Shown here: positions 16,407 to 25,417 of the stretch, piece by piece | Layout of the letters: each line of letters begins with the position of its first letter | How positions within the stretch are numbered: the first letter of the stretch is position 1 | Origin: Aeromicrobium sp. | Lineage (GTDB): Bacteria; Actinomycetota; Actinomycetes; Propionibacteriales; Nocardioidaceae | Assembly (NCBI GenBank): GCA_008017265.1 | Contig: SSHC01000024.1 | Coordinates: 1 to 39,104 of the forward strand | Length of the DNA: 39,104 bases | Direction of reading: 5' to 3' | Position numbers and translations under genes: made by a program | Notes under the pieces: model-generated | Databases searched by the model: none | What the model saw: the letters and a program-made list of their open reading frames with translations, nothing else | What the model was told of the DNA's origin: nothing

Positions 16407-17042
16407 TCACTCTGTTGGCTCGGGCGGCTTCGTTGCTGAGGACGCTGGCTTAGGTTTCGGTTGTGCCTTCAATTCCTTGAGTTCGGTTCGTGCACGTCGC
16501 CCGCGCCACAAGATCACTGTGAAAATGAGAACGACAAACGCCCCAACGATCACTCCGATCAATGACGCCCACTGGAATCCCGGCGCGTTCACGTCGAAGA
16601 TGCGGCGGCCCGCGTGTGCTGAACTACGTCCGCCGATCGTGACCGCGAGCGTCATGAAGTTGGGTGCCGATACGAGCAATGCGACAACGATCAGGGCGAT
16701 GCGCCCCCACCAGTTGAGGAAATGACGGCGCACTTGCAACACGATCATGAGTGACAACACCGTCGCTGCGAAACCGTAGGTGAACCCCCACGCAACCCCC
16801 GACGTGAAGTTCCCGTCAACTTGGGACCCGACACGTTGGGCCCACCACCGCGGCAAGAAGGAAGCAGCAAGCAAATAAGCGAGCCACGCGGCCACAGCAA
16901 CTGCAATCACGAATACGAGCCACCGCCCGACTCGCTCGATTGAGGTAACGTCACCGCCTTCGTTGAAATCGACGAACGTTGGGTCTGGAGATTCACTCGA
17001 TGCAGACGAATTGTCTTTTTCGGGTTTCGCGCCTTTGGCCAT
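16407..17042 (-). CDS. Actinobacterial four-helix membrane protein, unknown
   Basis: A 211-residue protein: a disordered acidic N-terminal tail (1-35), membrane helices at about 40-62, 82-102, 112-135 and 155-178, then a basic, Pro/Lys-rich tail (LKAQPKPKPASSATKPPEP). Both tails are likely cytoplasmic. HLNWWGRIALIV-type and VTIGGRSSAHAG segments recall a permease-like family widespread in Actinobacteria, but I do not know a function. The ATG follows gatgagg closely. It is divergent from mrpA with ~115 bp between them. Confidence 0.78.
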   Translation of the reverse strand: MAKGAKPEKDNSSASSESPDPTFVDFNEGGDVTSIERVGRWLVFVIAVAVAAWLAYLLAASFLPRWWAQRVGSQVDGNFTSGVAWGFTYGFAATVLSLMIVLQVRRHFLNWWGRIALIVVALLVSAPNFMTLAVTIGGRSSAHAGRRIFDVNAPGFQWASLIGVIVGAFVVLIFTVILWRGRRARTELKELKAQPKPKPASSATKPPEPTE

Positions 17043-17157
17043 ACCTCATCCTGACACCACAGGGCGAGAAAAGTTTGGCAGTACGGCCTGTTTTGGCTGT
17101 CTCGTCTATGCCGAGACCGTAGGGTTGTGCACAACTCGGTAGGGTTAAGGCACCGTC

Positions 17158-19989
17158 ATGATCTCTTTCATCTTGCTGCATTTTGTCGCTGCAGCGGTTG
17201 CTCCTGCCCTTGCCCCGAGATTTGACCGACGCATTTTCCTCCTGTTGGCGCTCGTGCCTGCGGCGACTTTCGTTTGGCTCCTACCTCGAGTCGCGGACGT
17301 TCTCGCAGGGCAAACCCAGACCGAAACTCTTACGTGGATACCCCAGTTGGGCCTGAACGTCGACCTCACGTTGAACCCCTTGTCGGGCGTTCTGGCACTC
17401 CTCGTCACCTCGATCGGTGCGCTCGTCCTGGTCTATTGCGCGTGGTACTTCCGCGAAGGCGACACGGAGATTTGGCGTTTTTCGGCCGTGCTCACGGCGT
17501 TTGCGGGCTCGATGTTGGGGCTCGTGCTGGCCGACAACATCTACCTGCTGTTCATTTTCTGGGAACTCACAACGGTCCTGTCGTACTTGTTGATCGGCCA
17601 CAACCCCGAACGGCGCGCGAACCGCATCGCTGCGATGAACGCGCTGCTAGTCACGACATTTGGCGGCCTGTCGATGTTCGTGGGACTCATCATCCTGCAC
17701 ATCACGACCGGCGAGACCACTTTGAGTGGGCTGATGACGAATCCGCCGGAGAGTTCTGCCATCGTCACCGCCGCCGTCATGCTCGTGCTGGTGGGTGCGC
17801 TTTCCAAGTCGGCCCTCTTACCGTTCCATTTCTGGCTTCCCGGAGCGATGGCTGCACCCACGCCAGTCAGCGCATACTTGCACGCGGCCGCAATGGTGAA
17901 AGCCGGCGTCTACCTCGTGGCGCTGCTCGCGCCCGTCTACGCCTCGACCCCCGGCTGGCGCCCTGTGCTCGTCACCCTCGGCATCAGCACGATGATTCTT
18001 GGCGGCCTGCGCGCGCTGCGTCAATACGACGCCAAACTCCTCATCGCCTACGGCACGGTCAGCCAACTGGGCTTCCTGATCGCCATCGTGGGGCTGGGCA
18101 CGCAGTCAGCGGCGTTCGCAGGCATCGCGATGCTGTGTGCGCACGCACTCTTCAAGTCGGCTTTGTTCCTCATCGTGGGTGTCATCGACCGTTCAGCGGG
18201 GACACGCGACATTCGTGAACTGTCCGGGTTGCGCAAAAAGCGCCCTACCCTCTTCGTCGCCACGGTCGCCGCAACCTCGTCGATGGCTGGCCTTCCACCG
18301 TTGTTTGGTTTCACTGCGAAGGAAGCCGTATTTAACGCGTTCCTTGACGCGAACACCGACCTTGGTTGGGGCGGGTGGGGCACTGCGGCACTCATTGGCA
18401 TCCTCGCGGGCGCGGTCCTCACCATCGCCTACTCGCTGCGTTTCGTGTGGGGCGTTTTTGGTGACAAGCCTGGTCTCGACGACACCCCGCTACGCGAGTT
18501 TTCCGTTTTCTTCAAAGCCGTACCTATCTTTCTCGCCTTCTGTTCCGTAGCGGCTGGGTTCGCCGGCGGTTGGCTCACGAAAACTTTCACGGCGTACAGT
18601 GCCCAGTTCCCGGCCGGTGCGCACGAGCCCGTGTTGACTCTTTGGCATGGCTTCACTCCTGCGCTCGGATTGACCATCGTCTGCATCCTCCTCGGCGTCG
18701 CATTGTTTGTTGGCCGACATCCGGTGGCTTGGTTCCAGCATTTGCTTGTCGACAATTTGCCCTTCCCTGACGCCGAACGCGGTTACCGCACCACGCTTCG
18801 CGGGCTAGACCGACTCGCGATCGAAATCACCGGTCGCACCCAACGTGGTTCACTCCCGGTCTATTTGGGCATCGTCGTGCTCGTGGTGGCGATCGTTCCA
18901 GGCTCGGCCATGCTGCGTGCCTGGCAACCACCCGAGTTTCACCTGTTCGACAATCGCATCCAACTCGCCGCCGGCATCATCATGGTGGTGGCAGCGATAT
19001 TGACAGTTCGTTCCCGCCGCCGTTTGCGCGCAGTGCTGATGGTGGGAGTGACCGGTTACGGCATGGCGCTGCTTTTCGCCGCCAGCGGTGCGCCCGACCT
19101 TGCCCTCACTCAGGTGCTGATCGAAACGTTCCTGCTCGTGACGTTCGTACTCGTGGTGCGCCGTCTGCCACCGTTCTTCTCGGATCGACCATTCAATATC
19201 GCGCGTTGGGTCCGGGTTGCGATCGGTGCTGCGACGGGAATAGCTGTCGCCGGGTTCGGCATCATCGCCACGAACGCTCGCATTTTCGAGCCCATCTCAA
19301 CCAACTGGGCGAAGCCCGCAAAGGAATACGGCGGGGGCACCAACATCGTCAACGTCGCCCTTGTCGACATTCGTGCATGGGACACCCTGGGCGAACTGAG
19401 TGTCCTCGTGGTGGCTGCGACAGGCGTAGCCAGTTTGATCTTCTTAATCACCGACCGGTCTGGGATTCAAAAGCGCCCCCACCGGGTGGTGACCCCCGAT
19501 TCGAACGATTGGTTGAGCGCAAACTTGCACGACGACCGCCGGTCTCTCGTTTTCGAGATCGTGACTCGCGTTGTCTTCCACGCCGTCATCGTCTTCTCGA
19601 TCTACTTGATGCTGTCTGGCCACAATTCACCCGGAGGCGGCTTCGCCGGCGGGCTCGTGGTCGGGTTGGCCTTAATGATCCGTTACCTCGCCGGCGGCCG
19701 TGAAGAACTCGACAACGCGGCTCCTGTCGATGCAGGTATGGTGCTCGGCACGGGTCTCGCGGTGGCGGCGCTCGCCGGATTGTTGCCCACACTTCTCGGC
19801 GGCGATGTACTGCAAACAGCCACGATCGACATCCCCATTCCGTTGTTCGGCGAACTCCATCTGGTGACATCCGTGTTCTTTGACGTCGGCGTGTACCTCG
19901 TTGTTGTCGGGGTGGCTCTCGATGTCTTGCGCAGCCTCGGCAGCCGCATCGACGAACAGATCGAAGACGAGGAGGCGGTATCGGCATGA
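17158..19989 (+). CDS. mrpA: Na+/H+ antiporter subunit A fused to subunit B
   Basis: A 943-residue MrpA/MnhA with the MrpB domain fused at the C-terminus. Residues ~60-440 are the NuoL-like proton/ion channel (KSALLPFHFWLPGAMAAPTP, HAAAMVKAGVYLVAL). About 600-690 is the MnhB-like/DUF4040 segment (SGAPDLALTQVLIE), and about 790-935 the MrpB part (HNSPGGGFAGGLVVG). Mrp complexes exchange cytoplasmic Na+ for external H+ and support pH and salt homeostasis. AAGG lies 8 bases before the ATG. This is the first gene of a six-gene operon; its stop overlaps the mrpC start by 4 bases. The fusion explains the absence of a separate mrpB. Confidence 0.95.
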   Translation: MISFILLHFVAAAVAPALAPRFDRRIFLLLALVPAATFVWLLPRVADVLAGQTQTETLTWIPQLGLNVDLTLNPLSGVLALLVTSIGALVLVYCAWYFREGDTEIWRFSAVLTAFAGSMLGLVLADNIYLLFIFWELTTVLSYLLIGHNPERRANRIAAMNALLVTTFGGLSMFVGLIILHITTGETTLSGLMTNPPESSAIVTAAVMLVLVGALSKSALLPFHFWLPGAMAAPTPVSAYLHAAAMVKAGVYLVALLAPVYASTPGWRPVLVTLGISTMILGGLRALRQYDAKLLIAYGTVSQLGFLIAIVGLGTQSAAFAGIAMLCAHALFKSALFLIVGVIDRSAGTRDIRELSGLRKKRPTLFVATVAATSSMAGLPPLFGFTAKEAVFNAFLDANTDLGWGGWGTAALIGILAGAVLTIAYSLRFVWGVFGDKPGLDDTPLREFSVFFKAVPIFLAFCSVAAGFAGGWLTKTFTAYSAQFPAGAHEPVLTLWHGFTPALGLTIVCILLGVALFVGRHPVAWFQHLLVDNLPFPDAERGYRTTLRGLDRLAIEITGRTQRGSLPVYLGIVVLVVAIVPGSAMLRAWQPPEFHLFDNRIQLAAGIIMVVAAILTVRSRRRLRAVLMVGVTGYGMALLFAASGAPDLALTQVLIETFLLVTFVLVVRRLPPFFSDRPFNIARWVRVAIGAATGIAVAGFGIIATNARIFEPISTNWAKPAKEYGGGTNIVNVALVDIRAWDTLGELSVLVVAATGVASLIFLITDRSGIQKRPHRVVTPDSNDWLSANLHDDRRSLVFEIVTRVVFHAVIVFSIYLMLSGHNSPGGGFAGGLVVGLALMIRYLAGGREELDNAAPVDAGMVLGTGLAVAALAGLLPTLLGGDVLQTATIDIPIPLFGELHLVTSVFFDVGVYLVVVGVALDVLRSLGSRIDEQIEDEEAVSA

Positions 19990-20465
19990 GCACCAACCTC
20001 ACTCTCATCATCGTCGCGGGGGTCCTCGTGGGTTCCGGCGTGACACTCATCCTGGAACGCAGCCTGACCCGCATCCTCGTGGGGTTCGTCTTGGCGGGGA
20101 ACGGCCTCAACACGATGTTTCTGGTGGCCGCGGGCGCGTCTGGTCGCGCACCGATCTTGGGCCAAGGCGATGGCCCCATGAGCGATCCCCTGCCGCAAGC
20201 GATGGTGTTGACGGCAATTGTCATCACCCTAGGAACGACAGCCTTCGGCTTGGCTCTGGCGTATCGATCATGGCAATTGACCGGCACCGACGACGTTCAA
20301 GACGACCTTGAAGATGATCTCATTCGCCGTCGCGCCCTGCATGATGACGTCTCGTCTACCTACGAAGATCAAGACGCGACCCAGTTGCCTGACGAAGAAG
20401 GGTTCGATGAGGGCGGCTTCGACGATGGCCGAGTCCGGGATACCCCCGCAGAGGAGGACGCATGA
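19986..20465 (+). CDS. mrpC: Na+/H+ antiporter subunit C
   Basis: A 159-residue NuoK-like subunit with three membrane helices (about 5-25, 32-52, 74-96) and the family signatures VGFVLAGNGLNTMFLV and DPLPQAMVLTAIVI. Unusually, residues ~100-159 form a long, very acidic tail (DDVQDDLEDDL and later DEEGFDEGG), longer than MrpC proteins typically carry. It overlaps mrpA and mrpD by 4 bases each (ATGA), so translation is coupled. Confidence 0.95.
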   Translation: MSTNLTLIIVAGVLVGSGVTLILERSLTRILVGFVLAGNGLNTMFLVAAGASGRAPILGQGDGPMSDPLPQAMVLTAIVITLGTTAFGLALAYRSWQLTGTDDVQDDLEDDLIRRRALHDDVSSTYEDQDATQLPDEEGFDEGGFDDGRVRDTPAEEDA

Positions 20466-22159
20466 CATTCTTCGACCAACTCGTGCTCTTCCCCGTGATC
20501 TTGCCGCTTTTGGGCGCGGGCCTGTGTTTGGCTCTCGGACAATCAGCCGTAGCGCAGCGAACCATCTCGATCGTCGTTCTGCTCGCGGTTGTGGCGACCT
20601 CAGTCGTCTTGTTGTACCGCGCCGATACGTACGGCCCGCAAGTCCTCAACGTGGGTGGTTGGCCGGCTGAAATTGGGATCAGTTTGGTTGCCGATCGACT
20701 GAGCGCGCTCTTACTCATCACCTCCACGTTCGTCACCTTGTGTGTCTTGTTGTATTCGGTGGGCCAAGGCATCGTTGAGTTCGGTCGCGAAACACCACTG
20801 TCGGTCTTTTTCCCCACGTTCCTCGTGCTGAGCGCGGGCGTTTCGTGTGCGTTCCTCGCCGGCGACTTGTTCAATCTGTTCGTCGGGTTCGAGGTCCTGC
20901 TGGCTGCGTCGTTCGTGCTCATCACGCTCGGCGGCACCCACGCGCGCGTTCGATCGGGCACGATCTACATCATCGTTGCGCTTGCCTCCTCGGCGCTCTT
21001 CCTCCTTGCGTTGGCGAGCGTCTACGCCGCTACCGGCACAGTTAACTTGGCTCAGTTGGCGCAACGGATGCCACAACTGCCGACCGAAACGGCAACAGTT
21101 CTGCAATTGCTATTACTTGTCACGTTCGGCGTGAAGGCGGCGGTTTTCCCGTTGTCGGCCTGGCTCCCCGACTCCTACCCCACCGCGCCAGCACCGGTCA
21201 CGGCGGTATTTGCGGGCTTGCTCACCAAGGTCGGCATTTATGCGATGATCCGGACTAATTCGCTCGTGTTCCCTGCGCACGAAATTCGTTCGCTACTGCT
21301 ATGGGCTTCGATTCTGACCATGATTATCGGCATCATGGGCGCCATCGCACAGAGTGACATCAAACGTATTTTGTCGTTCACGCTGGTCAGCCATATCGGC
21401 TACATGCTGTTTGGCATCGCACTCAATAGTCAGCTCGGATTTAGCGGCGCGATCTTCTACACGATCCACCACATTACGGTCCAAACCACGCTGTTCCTCA
21501 TCGCTGGCCTGATCGAATATCGAGCCGGAACGACGAACCTCGACAGGGTGGGCGGGCTCGCCCGACGCACGCCCATTCTCGCGGTGCTCTTCTTCGTGCC
21601 AGCGATGAATCTCGCAGGCATTCCGCCGTTCTCTGGATTCATTGGCAAACTCGCACTGCTCGAAGGCGGCGTCGCGGCTGGCGACTGGCTCGCGCTGCTC
21701 GGCGTCGCGTCTGGCGTGGTCACGAGCTTGCTAACGCTGTACGCGATGGCGAAGGTCTGGAGCCGCGCGTTCTGGCAACCGTTTGGTGAATACGAGAGCG
21801 AAGATATCTCCGACGACGAAACCCAGTTGGTGGTCGGCGGTTCGCTACACGGCGCATCCGGGGTCAGCACTTCCACGAAGAAGGAAAGCAATTGGGACCA
21901 GTTGGCTGAAGAGCAACGACTCCCCATGCGGATGGCTCTGCCTACCCTCCTGTTGGCCTCCGCCACGGTTGCGTTGACTGTTTTCGCCGGGCCGCTCATC
22001 GCACTCACCGACCGAGCCGCAGCAGAAATTACTGATCCGAATCGCTACGTCCACGCCGTGTTGTGTAATCCTCGCAACTGGGACGAAAGCGAAGCGATCC
22101 TGCCCCGCTCAAAAGAAACGGTGCACTTCTGTGAACAGTTCGAGGGGGTTGCCAAATGA
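20462..22159 (+). CDS. mrpD: Na+/H+ antiporter subunit D
   Basis: A 565-residue NuoN/NuoM-like subunit with about 14 membrane helices. Signatures include FNLFVGFEVLLAASFVLITL, KAAVFPLSAWLPDSYPTAP (about 222-240), the channel lysine region GLLTKVGIYAMIR and LAGIPPFSGFIGKL. A cytosolic, charged insert (about 440-485, containing EDISDDETQLV) precedes the last helix, and the C-terminus ends in a polar, Cys-containing tail. Start and stop each overlap neighbours by 4 bases. Confidence 0.95.
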   Translation: MTFFDQLVLFPVILPLLGAGLCLALGQSAVAQRTISIVVLLAVVATSVVLLYRADTYGPQVLNVGGWPAEIGISLVADRLSALLLITSTFVTLCVLLYSVGQGIVEFGRETPLSVFFPTFLVLSAGVSCAFLAGDLFNLFVGFEVLLAASFVLITLGGTHARVRSGTIYIIVALASSALFLLALASVYAATGTVNLAQLAQRMPQLPTETATVLQLLLLVTFGVKAAVFPLSAWLPDSYPTAPAPVTAVFAGLLTKVGIYAMIRTNSLVFPAHEIRSLLLWASILTMIIGIMGAIAQSDIKRILSFTLVSHIGYMLFGIALNSQLGFSGAIFYTIHHITVQTTLFLIAGLIEYRAGTTNLDRVGGLARRTPILAVLFFVPAMNLAGIPPFSGFIGKLALLEGGVAAGDWLALLGVASGVVTSLLTLYAMAKVWSRAFWQPFGEYESEDISDDETQLVVGGSLHGASGVSTSTKKESNWDQLAEEQRLPMRMALPTLLLASATVALTVFAGPLIALTDRAAAEITDPNRYVHAVLCNPRNWDESEAILPRSKETVHFCEQFEGVAK

Positions 22160-22689
22160 GTCGCACTCACGCTCTCGCAATCACTATGTTGACGGTCCTG
22201 TGGACGTTGCTATGGGGTGAGGTAACGCCACTGATCGTCGCGGGCGGCTTTCTAATTGCCATTCTGGTCGTGCTGGTATTCCCGTTCCCCACTCTCGACC
22301 TGTCGCCGAGCATCCGCCCACTGCACGTCATCGTTTTGTTCGTCGTGTTTTTGTGGGACATGGCTGTGGCGAGTTTCCAAGTCGGGTGGCTCGCCATCCG
22401 GCCAAAGCCGCTGCCACCCGCAGCGCTCATCGAGGTTCCGCTCATCACTCGATCCGAATTGCTTCAGGTGATGACCGCAGAACTCATTTGCCTCGTGCCA
22501 GGCTCGATTTTGATCGAGCTCGACAGCAAGGGGCGACGCATGTGGCTACACGTGATCAACGTGGAATCGGAAGACTCCTTGGCAGCGGCACGCAAAATGG
22601 CGCACGATCAAGAACTCCGAGTGCTCGCCGCATTTGGCGATCGCAGCGAATATGAGTTGGCTAGCGCGAGAAGAAAGGCAGCCGCATGA
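22156..22689 (+). CDS. mrpE: Na+/H+ antiporter subunit E
   Basis: A 177-residue MrpE with two to three N-terminal membrane helices and a soluble C-terminal domain (PGSILIELDSKGRRMWLHVI, then the VESEDSLAAARK helix), typical of the family. Family signature ITRSELLQVMTAELICLVPG is clear. It overlaps mrpD and mrpF by 4 bases. Confidence 0.93.
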   Translation: MSRTHALAITMLTVLWTLLWGEVTPLIVAGGFLIAILVVLVFPFPTLDLSPSIRPLHVIVLFVVFLWDMAVASFQVGWLAIRPKPLPPAALIEVPLITRSELLQVMTAELICLVPGSILIELDSKGRRMWLHVINVESEDSLAAARKMAHDQELRVLAAFGDRSEYELASARRKAAA

Positions 22690-22979
22690 TTATCGTCTCG
22701 ATTATTTGCACCGTGTTGCTGAGTTTGACGGGCGTCTTATGTCTCATTCGGATCACGCGCGGCCCGACGATGCTCGACCGCACCGTCGCAAGTGACGTGT
22801 TTGTGGCGGCATCGATCGGCACGCTCGCTATCGACGCTGCAGTCCGCCAATACACGACCACCTTGCCTGCCCTCGTGTCGCTTTCGTTCATCGCGTTTAT
22901 CGGCTCTGTCGCGATTGCGCGTTATACGAAACCAGACAGCGCACACGAGGAAACGTCCGGAGAGGAGGACGCATTTTGA
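22686..22979 (+). CDS. mrpF: Na+/H+ antiporter subunit F
   Basis: A 97-residue, three-helix protein with the MrpF signature RITRGPTMLDRTVASDV (about 23-39) and VSLSFIAFIGSVAIARY (about 64-80). It starts inside the mrpE stop (ATGA) and ends in a short acidic tail. Its TGA overlaps the TTG start of mrpG. Confidence 0.94.
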   Translation: MIIVSIICTVLLSLTGVLCLIRITRGPTMLDRTVASDVFVAASIGTLAIDAAVRQYTTTLPALVSLSFIAFIGSVAIARYTKPDSAHEETSGEEDAF

Positions 22980-23353
22980 GTAACCCCTCCGACGTTATTG
23001 CTGGCGTTTTCCTCGTCGCAGGTTCGGCGTTTGCGCTCATCGCGGCGATTGGCGTGGTGCGTTTCCCAGATGTGCTCAACCGGATGCACGCCGGCACAAA
23101 GCCTCAGACTTTCGGGCTCATCCTGATCCTCATCGGCCTTGCGATTCGGCTCGACTCGTGGCACGTAAGCATGTTGCTGCTCGTGTTGATCGGTTTCCAA
23201 TTGCTCACCGCGCCAGTTAATGCGCACATGGTTGGACGCGCCGCGTTCCGCACCGGCTTTGTTGATCGTGACGCGTTGTATGTGTGTGAGACACCCGAGG
23301 ACAGTCCCGCACCGGTCGACGACCCAGGAACGGACCCTGACGTCGACGCCTAA
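22976..23353 (+). CDS. mrpG: Na+/H+ antiporter subunit G
   Basis: A 125-residue, three-helix MrpG with the signature GVVRFPDVLNRMHAGTKPQT (about 25-44) and LLTAPVNAHMVGRAAF. The start is a TTG overlapping the mrpF stop (TTGA), preceded by ggagaggagg about 6-7 bases upstream. The last gene of the Mrp operon; its TAA shares bases with the stop of xthA on the other strand, so transcription is convergent with no spacer. Confidence 0.93.
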   Translation: MSNPSDVIAGVFLVAGSAFALIAAIGVVRFPDVLNRMHAGTKPQTFGLILILIGLAIRLDSWHVSMLLLVLIGFQLLTAPVNAHMVGRAAFRTGFVDRDALYVCETPEDSPAPVDDPGTDPDVDA

Positions 23354-24141
23354 GCGATCTTCAAGTCAACCACGACAGGTGCGTGGTCACTTGCGCCCTT
23401 GCCTTTGCGCTCTTCACGATCAATCCAGGCTGTATCGACAACGGCCGCAAGCGCGGGCGAACCGAGTACGAAATCGATGCGCATGCCTTCTCGCTTCGGG
23501 AACCGTAATTTCTGGTAATCCCAGTAGGTGTAGGTGCCCGGACCTGGTGTGTGTTCGCGAGTCAGATCGCTGAACCCGGCCGACATGAAACTCTCAAACA
23601 TGTCGCGCTCGGGTGCTGAAACGTGCGTGCTGCCTTCGAACGCTGCCATGTCCCAGACGTCTTCGTCACGAGGGGCAATATTCCAGTCACCCCCGAGGGC
23701 AAGTTTGAGCTCGGGGTTCTCCGCGACCCAGGCTTGCGCACTCGTACGCAACTTTTCAAGCCATTCAAGCTTGTATGCGTAATGTTCGTGGGTGAGTTCG
23801 CGCCCGTTGGGGACGTACAGGCTCCACATGCGCACCGGGCCACACGTGGCGCCAATGGCACGCGGTTCGAGGATGTCGCCGAATGCGGGCTGGTCGGCAG
23901 CGAACTGAGTTGAAACGTCTTCGAGGCCGACGCGGGACACGAGCGCAACGCCGTTCCACTGGTTCACTCCGAAGTGGGCGTACTGGTAGCCCAAGTCTTC
24001 GAAGGCTTGTCCGGGAAATTGATCGTCCTTGCACTTGGTTTCTTGAACAGCAAGCACGTCAATCTCGTGTCGTTCAAGGAAACCGGTGACCCGGTCGATG
24101 CGAGTGCGAATGGAGTTCACGTTCCAGGTAGCGATCCGCAT
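23350..24141 (-). CDS. xthA: Exodeoxyribonuclease III
   Basis: A 263-residue AP endonuclease / 3'-5' exonuclease (ExoIII family), cutting at abasic sites in base-excision repair. Catalytic elements: N7 in TWNVNS, Mg ligand E34 in VQETKCKD, GGDWNIAP, and the terminal D252-H253 in GASDHAP. ATG 24141 is chosen; the TTG three bases upstream is less likely. The start shares one base with the stop of the upstream methyltransferase gene (TGATG), so it is translationally coupled to a lipid-modification operon. Its stop overlaps that of mrpG tail to tail. Confidence 0.95.
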   Translation of the reverse strand: MRIATWNVNSIRTRIDRVTGFLERHEIDVLAVQETKCKDDQFPGQAFEDLGYQYAHFGVNQWNGVALVSRVGLEDVSTQFAADQPAFGDILEPRAIGATCGPVRMWSLYVPNGRELTHEHYAYKLEWLEKLRTSAQAWVAENPELKLALGGDWNIAPRDEDVWDMAAFEGSTHVSAPERDMFESFMSAGFSDLTREHTPGPGTYTYWDYQKLRFPKREGMRIDFVLGSPALAAVVDTAWIDREERKGKGASDHAPVVVDLKIA

Positions 24142-25415
24142 CAAAAACTCACTCGCAACGGATAGTTGGCATTGCCGAGTCGGTTGGGTTTGACGCCCAG
24201 TACGTGATGCAACTGAATCTCGTTTCTCTCAAAAGCTAGGCGCGAGCCCGCCATATACAGTCCCCACACTTTGGCACGACCCTCACTCACTTCGGTGAGC
24301 GCCTCATCCCAATTCGCTTCGAGGTTCTCACACCAAGCGTTCAGCGTGAGGCCGTAGTGTTCGCGGAAGTTCTCTACGTGGCGGATGTCGAAACCCACGT
24401 TTTGCATGTGCGTGACGATCGTACCTACACCCGTGAGTTCACCGTCAGGGAACACATACCTGTCGATAAACGGCCCTGCTCCAGCACGCTGGGTGGTCGA
24501 AGGCCGAGTGATGCAGTGGTTCAACATGCGGCCGCCGGGTTGAACTTTCGAGTAAGCAAAACTGAAGTAGTCAGCATAGTTTTTCACGCCGATGTGTTCA
24601 GTCATACCGATAGAGCTCACCGCATCAAAACCGGTCTCGGCAACATCCCGATAGTCACTGAAACGCACCTCGGCTAGATCATCGAGTCCAAGTCGGTTGA
24701 TTTCCTCTTGCGCCCACCTGGCTTGTTCATGCGAGAGCGTCACGCCCAAGGCCTGAACTCCATAGTGGGTGGCAGCGTGCCGAACCATGCCGCCCCAGCC
24801 ACAACCCAAGTCGAGCAACCGGTCACCCGGTTTGAGGTCGAGTTTGCGGCAAATCAAGTCGAATTTCTCAGTTTGTGCTTCTTCGAGGCTCGCCTCTGGG
24901 TGAGTGAACACCGCGCACGTGTACGTCATGGTTGGACCGAGTACGAGCTCATAGAAACGATTCGACACGTCGTAGTGGTGTTCGATCGCTTCGGCATCAC
25001 GAACTTTTGAATGGCGCAGTCCTTCCAGCGCGCGTCGCCATTTCGGCATGTGTTCTTCTACAGGCGGTTCAGGTGGCGCGAGGTTCGTGATGCCGAGACT
25101 GCGAATGAGTTGCACGAGGTCACTTGCGCTAGGCATCTGGACGCGCATGCGGTTGAGGATCACGGTCATCGCCGCGTATGGGTTGCCCGGATGTACCCCG
25201 TCGATCACGAGGTCGCCTGCCACGTAGGCGCGGGCGAAGCCTAGGTCACCAGGGGCAGTCAACAAGTAGGCCAACCCACGCTCGTTGAGCAGCCGCATCG
25301 TATACGGGGAGTCAGCCGGTCCCGCGACGCTGCCATCGAACGCTTCGAAACGGATGGCGAAACCGTCGACAAGGATCGCGTTGAGGGCGTCTGCTACTGG
25401 TTGGCGTTCGAGCAT
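24141..25415 (-). CDS. Fatty-acid methyltransferase, CFA-synthase family (TmsB/UfaA1-like)
   Basis: A 424-residue SAM-dependent methyltransferase of the cyclopropane-fatty-acyl-phospholipid synthase family. It has the SAM motif LLDLGCGWGGM (about 200-210), HHYDVSNRFYELVLG (146-160), MTYTCAVF and FDAVSSIGMTEHIG. Paired with the flavoprotein at 25418, it fits the actinobacterial TmsB/BfaB type, which methylates an unsaturated phospholipid acyl chain to a 10-methylene intermediate on the way to 10-methylstearate (tuberculostearate). A plain cyclopropane synthase is the alternative; gene context favours the former. It starts two bases after the flavoprotein stop. Confidence 0.9.
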   Translation of the reverse strand: MLERQPVADALNAILVDGFAIRFEAFDGSVAGPADSPYTMRLLNERGLAYLLTAPGDLGFARAYVAGDLVIDGVHPGNPYAAMTVILNRMRVQMPSASDLVQLIRSLGITNLAPPEPPVEEHMPKWRRALEGLRHSKVRDAEAIEHHYDVSNRFYELVLGPTMTYTCAVFTHPEASLEEAQTEKFDLICRKLDLKPGDRLLDLGCGWGGMVRHAATHYGVQALGVTLSHEQARWAQEEINRLGLDDLAEVRFSDYRDVAETGFDAVSSIGMTEHIGVKNYADYFSFAYSKVQPGGRMLNHCITRPSTTQRAGAGPFIDRYVFPDGELTGVGTIVTHMQNVGFDIRHVENFREHYGLTLNAWCENLEANWDEALTEVSEGRAKVWGLYMAGSRLAFERNEIQLHHVLGVKPNRLGNANYPLRVSF

Positions 25416-25417
25416 GA

